In this document: in pieces, positions 1-5,197 of the stretch
Numbering within the stretch: the first letter of the stretch is position 1
How the letters are laid out: each line of letters starts with the position of its first letter
NCBI GenBank assembly: GCA_947490035.1
Contig: CANLGS010000153.1
Span: forward strand, 1 to 7,849
Reading direction: 5' to 3'
DNA length: 7,849 bases
From: Gemmataceae bacterium
GTDB lineage: Bacteria; Planctomycetota; Planctomycetia; Gemmatales; Gemmataceae
Made by a program: the position numbers and the translations under genes
Notes under the pieces: model-generated
What the model was told of the DNA's origin: nothing
Seen by the model: only the letters and a program-made list of their open reading frames with translations
Database searches by the model: none

Positions 1-366
1 GCCCACGACCTCCACTCGCAGCAACCGGGGTTTGGTGTCAGTCATCCCGACAAACTACCCACAAACACCATTCCCGATAACCACCCAAAACACGAGCGAA
101 CCGTAAGGTGGTGGGCAAGTAGGCAAAAAGGGCGAACGTTCTCATTCGGTTGTCCAAGTTGCGGCACAACAGTGGAACTTCGGAACAGAGTTGTCCAGAG
201 TAAACGGAAATGTCCGGGTTGCGGCTTTCTCATCACGACTGAGGCCATCGACCGGCAACTTGATGAGATGGAGACAGAGCGCCAGCGGATGATGAGCGGG
301 TGCGCAGGCCTGATGCTGCTGATCGGAACGACTGGCCTCGTCTCGGTTCTTCGCATCATGATGTGA
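1..366 (+). CDS. Partial small zinc-ribbon protein with hydrophobic C-terminal tail (start outside window)
   Basis: Frame 1 is open from the left edge to TGA at 364-366. It encodes a zinc ribbon with paired cysteines, CPSC (codons from 151) and CPGC (codons from 211), separated by 16 residues. A charged, helical stretch (DRQLDEMETERQRM) follows, and then a hydrophobic tail (AGLMLLIGTTGLVSVL) that could be one membrane helix. The only standard start codon in this frame is GTG at 172, which would remove the first CxxC pair, so the true start is probably upstream of the window; an ATT at 70 is a weaker alternative. The residues encoded before about position 130 are low in recognisable features. 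Base composition (about 52% G+C over 61-240) is well below that of the neighbouring genes. Function is unknown; small zinc-ribbon proteins with a membrane anchor are often poorly characterised. It converges on the Bfd-like gene with 29 nt between them and no visible terminator. Confidence 0.5.
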   Translation, partial: AHDLHSQQPGFGVSHPDKLPTNTIPDNHPKHERTVRWWASRQKGRTFSFGCPSCGTTVELRNRVVQSKRKCPGCGFLITTEAIDRQLDEMETERQRMMSGCAGLMLLIGTTGLVSVLRIMM

Positions 367-395
367 AGAATACGTCGAAGTCGAAGGGTAGCACC

Positions 396-746
396 TCACC
401 CCGCGTTCTCGCCGTCCTTCGCTTCCGGTAGCGGCTCCGCGCCCGGCGGGGGCGTGCCGTTGCCGGCCTTCACGTAATCCGCACGCAGCGCCGCGTACTC
501 TTCCGGCGTCAACTCGTCGAGCGCGTCGTCCGGGTGCGCGGCGCCCGCACACCCGGCACACCCGACCGGCGGCATGCCCTGTCTGAAGATCTGCTTCAGG
601 AACGGGATGCACCACCCGCACCCGGTGCCCGCGCCGCCGCACATCGACAACTGGCTCGGCACCTTAGGTGCGTTGTGCCGCACCCAGTTCTCCAGCTTCC
701 GACGCGACACGTGGAAGCAGTAACACACGTTGTCGTCCAAGTTCAT
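396..746 (-). CDS. Bfd-like (2Fe-2S)-binding protein
   Basis: The 116-residue protein starts at ATG 744-746 (MNLDDNVCYCFHVSR). Cysteines C8-x-C10-x32-C43-x2-C46 match the spacing of the BFD-like [2Fe-2S] domain, as in bacterioferritin-associated ferredoxin and the NirB, NifU and NasB domains, where four cysteines bind one cluster. Such proteins are soluble electron carriers; Bfd itself reduces ferritin-stored iron for release. The protein is longer than classical Bfd (about 64 residues). After the domain it has a second cysteine pair, C63-x2-C66, a short acidic helix (DDALDELTPEEYAALRADYV) and a Pro/Glu/Gly-rich tail. C36 is a further cysteine. The frame stays open far upstream, to 1355, but that part is antisense to the channel gene and does not resemble a protein domain. 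No good Shine-Dalgarno lies before the ATG. No bacterioferritin or nitrite reductase gene is in the window, so the redox partner is unknown. Confidence 0.85.
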   Translation of the reverse strand: MNLDDNVCYCFHVSRRKLENWVRHNAPKVPSQLSMCGGAGTGCGWCIPFLKQIFRQGMPPVGCAGCAGAAHPDDALDELTPEEYAALRADYVKAGNGTPPPGAEPLPEAKDGENAG

Positions 747-792
747 CGCGCGCCGTCCGAATAACCGGGTGTCGGGCCTCTCGTTCTCGTCT

Positions 793-820
793 ATTATCCG
801 CTGTGCTGCACGAACCGCAA
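793..820 (-). promoter_or_regulatory. Candidate promoter for the Bfd-like gene in the divergent intergenic region
   Basis: The 90-nt gap 747-836 separates two divergent start codons. On the minus strand it holds TTGCGG (complement of 815-820), a 16-nt spacer and GATAAT (complement of 793-798), a fair -10 and a poor -35 for a housekeeping sigma factor. The same AT-rich spot reads TATTAT (792-797) on the plus strand and could serve as a -10 for the channel gene, but it lacks a -35. Planctomycete promoters are poorly defined, so this is a weak call. Confidence 0.22.
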
Positions 821-821
821 C

Positions 822-829
822 GGAAAGGG
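822..829 (+). promoter_or_regulatory. Ribosome binding site of the RCK channel gene
   Basis: The purine-rich stretch GGAAAGGG ends 7 nt before the ATG at 837. It supports that start over any downstream alternative. The first residues after the ATG immediately form the first Rossmann beta-strand and the GxGxxG motif, which agrees. Confidence 0.5.
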
Positions 830-836
830 TGATCTC

Positions 837-2723
837 ATGGAACGGCCGGTGGTGCTGTGCGGGCTGGGACGGGTCGGGCTGCGCGTCCTCGAATCGCTCC
901 GCGCGGCCGGAATTCCGGTCGTGGTGATCGACCTCAAGGCCGAGCCGAACGACCCGCGACTCGCCGGGGTGACCGTCGTCAAGGGCGACTGCCGCCGGCA
1001 CGAACTGCTCGAACAGGCCGGCATCAAGGACGCGCGCGGCGTCGTCATCGTCACGTCCGACGACCTCGTGAACATCTCCACCGCGCTGCTCGCGCGCAAG
1101 CTGAACCCGACCGCGCGCGTCGTGGTGCGGATGTTCAATCAGAACCTGATCGCCCGGTTCGGCGTCGCGGTGAAGAACACCGTCGCGCTCAGCGTGTCGG
1201 CGCTCATCGCGCCGGTGATGGCGCTCACCGCCGTCAGCGGCGACACGCTCGGCGCCTTCAAACTCGACGACGGCCCGCGGCAAATCTCCGAACTCGCCGT
1301 GCCCGAAGGCTCGGAGTTGATCGGGAGGCGGATCGCGGACCTCGCGACCGAACACGGGTTCGTTCCGCTCGCGCTCGTGCCCGCGACCGGCGAACCCCGG
1401 TTCCTGCTCGCGCTCAACGGTGACACCGCGTTGTCACCCGGCGACCGGCTCGTTGTTTGTGGACGACCGCTCGCGCTCCAGAAGCTGTTGCAGCGGCTCC
1501 GCGGCGACCTCTTGCCCGGCGTGCAGTGGGCCGGCGTGCTGCGCCGCTGGTTCCGCACCGCGCGGCGCACGCTCCTCCAAGTCGATCTGTCGGTGAAGAT
1601 CATCACGCCGATTCTGTTCGTCACGCTGCTCGCCAGCACGCTCGTCTTCCGCTTCGGCATCGGCACGGAGTGGGGCGACGGGCTGTATCAGACGGTCGGC
1701 ATCATCGCGACCGGCGGCGAGTTGCACGGCGAGAACAAGCAGGAGTGGGTGAAGGTGTTCCTCAGCGTGCTGAAGCTCGCGGGCGCCGCGCTCGTCGCGG
1801 GGTTCACCGCGATCCTCACGAACTACCTCATTCGCGCGCGGCTCGGCGGCGCGCTCGAAGTGCGCCGCGTCCCCGACGGCGGGCACGTCGTCGTGTGCGG
1901 GTTGGGGAACGTCGGCTACCGGCTCGTGCAAGAACTGATCGTGATGGGCGAGCGCGTGGTGGCAATCGACAAGGAGACCGGCGGCCCGTTTTTCGAGACG
2001 GTGCGGCGGATGAGCGTGCCGGTGTTCATCGGCGACGCAACCGTGCCCGAGGTGCTGCGCCAGGTGCGGGCGGACTCCGCGAAGGCCGTGATCGCGGCCA
2101 CCGACAGCGAACTGGCGAACCTCGAAATCGCGCTGCTGGTGCGCGAGATGAACCCGAAGCAGCGGGTCGTGGTGCGGCTCATCGACCCAGAATTCGCGGA
2201 GGCGGTGCGCGAGGCGGCGAACATCCAGAACGCGATGTCGGTGCCCGCGCTGGCGGCGCCCGCGTTCGCCGCCGCGGTGTACGGCGACAGCATGCAGGCG
2301 CTCGTGGCCGCCGCCGGGCGCACGCTGGTCGTCATCGACCTCGTCGTGAACGACGCCGACGACCACCTGAACGGCAAGTCGCTCCGCTCGCTGGTACTCG
2401 ACTACTCGCTGCTGCCGCTCGCGCTGCCGGGGCAAGACCTGACCCGCGTGCGCGGCTACCGGCTGAAGGTCGGCGACAAGCTCACCGTCGTGGCCGAACT
2501 GCCGGACTACGAGTTGCTGCTGCGGTTGCACAAGCCGCCGGCGTTCCACCGCGTGATCGTAGAGGCGTTCCCCTCCGCCGCGCGCGACGCACTGCTCGCA
2601 CGGCTGGGGAAGGCTGAGATTTCGACCACGCCGTTCACACTGGCTGACGGGCTGACGTTCGGCGAGGCGCGCGAGTTGGTGGAGGAGTTGGAACACGACA
2701 AGGTGACGGCGCGGGTGTTGTAG
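837..2723 (+). CDS. RCK-pore-RCK ion channel-like protein (TrkA-N/RCK domains flanking a two-helix pore)
   Basis: The 628-residue protein is probably an inner-membrane cation channel gated through cytosolic RCK (TrkA-N/TrkA-C) domains. RCK 1 covers about residues 4-225: a Rossmann start with G9-x-G11-x-x-G14, acidic D32 at the end of strand 2, KGD at 49-51, then a TrkA-C-like part from about 138. Helix TM1 is about 255-274, pore helix plus filter about 279-297, and TM2 about 307-332. RCK 2 follows from about 349 with G355-x-G357-x-x-G360, and its TrkA-C part is about 490-565. The two RCK domains share matching stretches, VVVRMFNQNL near 96-103 and VVVRLIDPEF in RCK 2. The pore reads DGLYQTVGIIATGGELHG: it aligns with the usual DALYxT pore helix, but the potassium filter TVGYGD is replaced by TGGELH, so ion selectivity cannot be assumed. 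Residues from about 568 to the end form an extra domain I cannot assign. RCK-pore-RCK proteins annotated as NAD-binding or potassium-channel proteins occur in other bacteria, as I recall for actinobacteria. The stop codon TAG lies inside the palindrome 2718-2872. Confidence 0.85.
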   Translation: MERPVVLCGLGRVGLRVLESLRAAGIPVVVIDLKAEPNDPRLAGVTVVKGDCRRHELLEQAGIKDARGVVIVTSDDLVNISTALLARKLNPTARVVVRMFNQNLIARFGVAVKNTVALSVSALIAPVMALTAVSGDTLGAFKLDDGPRQISELAVPEGSELIGRRIADLATEHGFVPLALVPATGEPRFLLALNGDTALSPGDRLVVCGRPLALQKLLQRLRGDLLPGVQWAGVLRRWFRTARRTLLQVDLSVKIITPILFVTLLASTLVFRFGIGTEWGDGLYQTVGIIATGGELHGENKQEWVKVFLSVLKLAGAALVAGFTAILTNYLIRARLGGALEVRRVPDGGHVVVCGLGNVGYRLVQELIVMGERVVAIDKETGGPFFETVRRMSVPVFIGDATVPEVLRQVRADSAKAVIAATDSELANLEIALLVREMNPKQRVVVRLIDPEFAEAVREAANIQNAMSVPALAAPAFAAAVYGDSMQALVAAAGRTLVVIDLVVNDADDHLNGKSLRSLVLDYSLLPLALPGQDLTRVRGYRLKVGDKLTVVAELPDYELLLRLHKPPAFHRVIVEAFPSAARDALLARLGKAEISTTPFTLADGLTFGEARELVEELEHDKVTARVL

Positions 2724-2872
2724 GGTGGGACAAGGCTCTGCGCCGTCCCACCTCTTCTCTTGTGGCACAGACATTCCTGTCCGTGCTTCCAAAGACAACA
2801 CAGACAGGAATGTCTGTGCCACAAGACCAAAAGGCATGGTGGGACGGCGCAAAGCCTTGTCACACCCTACAA
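2718..2872. repeat. Nested near-perfect palindrome (MITE/REP-like) between convergent genes
   Basis: The outer arms 2718-2752 and 2838-2872 are inverted copies matching at 33 of 35 positions; each begins TTGTAGGGTG when read towards the centre. Inside them lie inner arms 2759-2785 and 2799-2825, matching at 26 of 27 positions, around a 13-nt centre. The spacers between outer and inner arms differ in length (6 nt left, 12 nt right), so the element may be a composite of two palindromes, one within the other. It has no coding capacity of its own. The inner sequence (TGTGGCACAGACATTCCTGT and its complement) is of a type I recall as dispersed in Gemmata genomes; the copy number needs a genome search. 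The outer arms contain the TAG stop codons of both flanking genes. Confidence 0.9.
2759..2825. terminator. Probable bidirectional transcription stop formed by the inner palindrome
   Basis: Transcripts from either side would form a 27-bp hairpin with one mismatch and a 13-nt loop just after the stop codon of the channel gene or of hpnC. No run of T follows the stem on either strand, so it is not a textbook intrinsic terminator. It could block read-through, stop 3'-exonuclease decay, or simply be a repeat tolerated there. The position between convergent genes is what suggests the role. Confidence 0.45.
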
Positions 2873-3799
2873 GACTTTCCGCACCACCGCGCCCAGCAGC
2901 AACTTCGCCTTCGCCCACTTGGTCACCTCGGGGCGTGTCGTCCACACGTCGTAGTCGGCGCGCTCGATCGCAGTCAGAATCGCTTCGCCGCCGCGAATGA
3001 ACAACTCGACATCCACGCGCGCCGCCTTCGGCAACAGCGGCAGCAGCGCCGCGCCGCGGTTGAAGTACCCGCGAGCGCGGTTCACCTCGAACCGCATCAA
3101 CTCGCGGAACGCCGGCGTGCAGCGCCGCGCCTCCAAGTCCGCGTCGCTGTAGCCGAATCGCGCCCGGTCTTCCGCCGGCAGGTACACGCGGCCGATGTCG
3201 AGGTCGCGCGACACGTCCTGCCAGAAGTTCGCGAGTTGCAGCCCGGTGCAGACCTCGTCCGAGAGCCGCGCGCGTTCGGCGTCGTAGCACTCGAACAGCA
3301 TCAGCACGAGGTTCCCGACCGGGTTCGCGGAGCAGTTGCAGTAACTGGTTAACTGGTCGAAGGTGTCGTACCGCTTCACGCGCTGGTCCTGCTCGAACGC
3401 GATGAGCAGCGCGAGGAAAGTTCGCGGCGGGATGTCGAACCGGCGGATGGTCTCGCGCAGCGCGATCATCACCGGGTGTCGCGGGGTGCCTTCGTAGCAC
3501 GCGAGCAACTCTTCGCGCCACCACGCGATGAGCGCGAGCGCCTCGTCGCCACCGGCCGTTTCGTCGGCGAGGTCGTCCGACCACCGGCAGTACGCGTACA
3601 CCGCGTGGAAGTGTCGGATGAGCCGCCGCGGCAGCAGCAGCGAAACGACGGTGAAGTTCTCGTAGTGCGACTTCGCGACGTGCGCGCAATAGGCGCGCGC
3701 GTCGCTCAGACTTGGCGAGCGGGGGGCGTAAGCCCCCTGATGCGTGTGAGGGGATCGCGGCCCCCACATCTCCAACTCGCGCGCGAAATCCCACTTCAT
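2867..3799 (-). CDS. hpnC: Squalene synthase-family protein HpnC (hydroxysqualene synthase)
   Basis: This 310-residue trans-isoprenyl diphosphate synthase is of the squalene/phytoene synthase fold. In the HpnCDE route, HpnD makes presqualene diphosphate, HpnC converts it to hydroxysqualene, and HpnE reduces that to squalene for hopanoids or sterols. Visible marks are the first aspartate motif D75-D-L-A-D79, the second D195-V-S-R-D199, the HpnC-type ENFTVVSLLLPRRL near 47-60 and SANPVGNLVL near 157-166, and RVYLP after the second motif. These favour HpnC over HpnD. The start ATG lies 3 nt after the stop of the upstream hydrolase gene, so translation is probably coupled. Residues 1-12 (MKWDFARELEMW) look like a normal start, but residues 13-29 are encoded by a repeat-like GC hairpin (3713-3763), apparently inserted in frame. 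hpnD and hpnE are not in the window. The TAG stop lies in the palindrome downstream. Confidence 0.88.
   Translation of the reverse strand: MKWDFARELEMWGPRSPHTHQGAYAPRSPSLSDARAYCAHVAKSHYENFTVVSLLLPRRLIRHFHAVYAYCRWSDDLADETAGGDEALALIAWWREELLACYEGTPRHPVMIALRETIRRFDIPPRTFLALLIAFEQDQRVKRYDTFDQLTSYCNCSANPVGNLVLMLFECYDAERARLSDEVCTGLQLANFWQDVSRDLDIGRVYLPAEDRARFGYSDADLEARRCTPAFRELMRFEVNRARGYFNRGAALLPLLPKAARVDVELFIRGGEAILTAIERADYDVWTTRPEVTKWAKAKLLLGAVVRKVL
3713..3763. repeat. REP-like GC hairpin inserted in frame within the hpnC 5' coding region
   Basis: A perfect stem GGGGGC (3722-3727) and GCCCCC (3732-3737) encloses the loop GTAA. A weaker GGGG/CCCC pairing follows at 3750-3753 and 3761-3764. The stretch encodes the low-complexity peptide GPRSPHTHQGAYAPRSP between two parts of hpnC that look like normal family sequence. 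I recall similar GGGGGCTTACGCCCCC elements as dispersed repeats in Gemmata-type genomes; this is unverified. The length kept the frame open. Confidence 0.55.
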
Positions 3800-3802
3800 G
3801 CG

Positions 3803-5167
3803 TTACTGCTTCGCTTCCAGAATGCGGAGTTGCGACGACAGGTTGAACTTGAGGTGATCCACCTCGAACTCGGTCTCCACCATGACCGCGGCGAGGTTCT
3901 TCTGCGGCCGGTTGAACTTCATGTCCACCGAAACCGGACCGCCGATGACCACGGCACCGCCTTTCACCTCGCTGAGCGTCTCGCTCTTCCACGTTGCTTT
4001 GCGGAAGTCACGCGTGTCGGACTCCGCGATCCAGGCGCGCTGACCTTTCATCGTGCCGTTGGGCGTGATGGAGAAGTCAACACCTGCGGGCTTCTGGACG
4101 TACTTCCACGTCAGCGTCGGCATCGGCTTGTCGAAGATCTGGCAGTAGCAGAACGCGGCCAGGGTGTTCACCGCGCGGGCCGGGAGCAGCTCTTTCTTGC
4201 CGTCCTTATCAGCCTCGCGCAGGTCGTGGCCGGCGTTGGGTACGTACAGAATCCACTTGTCGCCCTTCAACTCGTCCCAGTACGAGTTCAGCGCGTCCAG
4301 CGGCCAGTACGGGTCGTTCGTGCCGTTGAGGATCAGCTTCGGCACCGTGAGCTTCTCGCGGTAGACGTAGGGGTCGATCATCTGCCACAACTTCTTTGCC
4401 TCTGCCGTGTCGGGGATCGGCACCAGCTTGCGCTCGACGTAGTCGTGGATCATCTGGCTCGGCTTGCCGAACGCGGCCAGTTGGTTCTTCATCTGAACCG
4501 GGATGTTGAGCGTGTCGATGACCAGCGGCGCGATCGCCTTCACCCGCTTGTCGCCGGTCGCGGCGGTCAGCCACGTCGTCCACCCGCGCTTCGACGCGCC
4601 GGTGATCACGAACGACTTCACCTCGAACTTCCACTCCTCCTTCGCGAACGCTTGCAGCGCGTCCATCCCCTTCACCACACTCTTCACCATCGGGAACAAG
4701 AGCGGCCACGAACCGTCCTTCGTGTCGAGGTACTTGACGAACGTCTCCGCGATGAGCGCGTCTTCGGTCTTACCGCCGAACAGCGGCTGCTTGGGTACGC
4801 CGTACAGGAACGCGACCGGCGCCTTGATCTTGTCCGCGAGCGCCAGCCCGAGGATGCCGGAGGTCGCGTTCGGCTTGCCGCCCTGGTTCCACAGCACCAT
4901 CGTCGCCTGCGGCTTCGCGCCCTTCGGCACGAACACTTGCAGTTTGTGGTCCCACTTGATGTCGTGCCACGTCTGCGAGATGAGGTCGATCTCGTACACG
5001 GTGCCGCTGTCGCTGTCCTTCTTGTCAACGAGTTTCCACGAGAAGGAGTCGTCCTTCTTGGTGACGTAATCGACGAGGTCGGGCGGCGGTGCCGGCACGT
5101 CGGGCGCGGCGGACGCGAGCATCGGCAGCGCAAGTAGCGCGGCGAGGGCGAGTGTGAACAGTCGCAA
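3803..5167 (-). CDS. Secreted PhoPQ-activated pathogenicity-related (PqaA-like) alpha/beta hydrolase
   Basis: The 454-residue exported protein matches the PhoPQ-related family (PqaA of Salmonella, AprA of Dictyostelium), an alpha/beta-hydrolase fold of uncertain substrate. Residues 1-20 form a signal peptide (RLFTLALAALLALPMLASA), with cleavage near A20/A21. Family features follow: LVDYVTKKDDSFSW at 31-44, a central VLWNQGG strand region near 91-97, the nucleophile elbow G190-A-S192-K-R-G195-W, the acid-loop NGTND with D285 before PYWPLD, and the NAGHD loop with H314. S192, D285 and H314 form a plausible catalytic triad. The last 100 or so residues look like a beta-sandwich. The start codon is TTG (complement of 5165-5167), chosen because it gives a full signal peptide and has GGAG 7 nt upstream; the next methionine, residue 16, would destroy the signal. 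It sits 30 nt after the WD40 gene and 3 nt before hpnC, as the third gene of the minus-strand operon. Confidence 0.87.
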   Translation of the reverse strand: MRLFTLALAALLALPMLASAAPDVPAPPPDLVDYVTKKDDSFSWKLVDKKDSDSGTVYEIDLISQTWHDIKWDHKLQVFVPKGAKPQATMVLWNQGGKPNATSGILGLALADKIKAPVAFLYGVPKQPLFGGKTEDALIAETFVKYLDTKDGSWPLLFPMVKSVVKGMDALQAFAKEEWKFEVKSFVITGASKRGWTTWLTAATGDKRVKAIAPLVIDTLNIPVQMKNQLAAFGKPSQMIHDYVERKLVPIPDTAEAKKLWQMIDPYVYREKLTVPKLILNGTNDPYWPLDALNSYWDELKGDKWILYVPNAGHDLREADKDGKKELLPARAVNTLAAFCYCQIFDKPMPTLTWKYVQKPAGVDFSITPNGTMKGQRAWIAESDTRDFRKATWKSETLSEVKGGAVVIGGPVSVDMKFNRPQKNLAAVMVETEFEVDHLKFNLSSQLRILEAKQ

Positions 5168-5174
5168 GGGAAAG

Positions 5175-5178
5175 CTCC
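5175..5178 (-). promoter_or_regulatory. Shine-Dalgarno GGAG supporting a TTG start
   Basis: On the minus strand GGAG lies 7 nt before TTG at 5167-5165 in the 30-nt gap after the WD40 gene. It supports the unusual start codon of the PhoPQ-related hydrolase, together with the signal peptide that follows. Confidence 0.5.
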
Positions 5179-5197
5179 GTGGGTGGAAGAGGTCGGG

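Noticed and set aside
367..395. Terminator between the zinc-ribbon and Bfd-like genes
   Set aside because: No inverted repeat or T-run is visible in the 29-nt gap.
747..1355. Upstream extension of the Bfd-like reading frame
   Set aside because: It overlaps the channel gene antisense, and the BFD domain begins naturally at the ATG at 746.
2762..3352. Open frame starting AQTFLSVLPKTTQTGMSVPQ
   Set aside because: It is translation of the palindrome repeat continuing antisense into hpnC. Such peptides are a known source of false gene calls.
1434..3992. Very long minus-strand open frame (852 codons) across the channel gene, the palindrome and hpnC
   Set aside because: It is antisense or out of frame to two well-supported genes, is Arg/Ala/His-rich as expected from G+C-rich shadow frames, and has no recognisable domain.
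3476..5137. Plus-strand open frame of 553 codons opposite hpnC and the PhoPQ-related gene
   Set aside because: It is a shadow of two real genes, with an Arg/Val/Leu/His-rich low-complexity translation.
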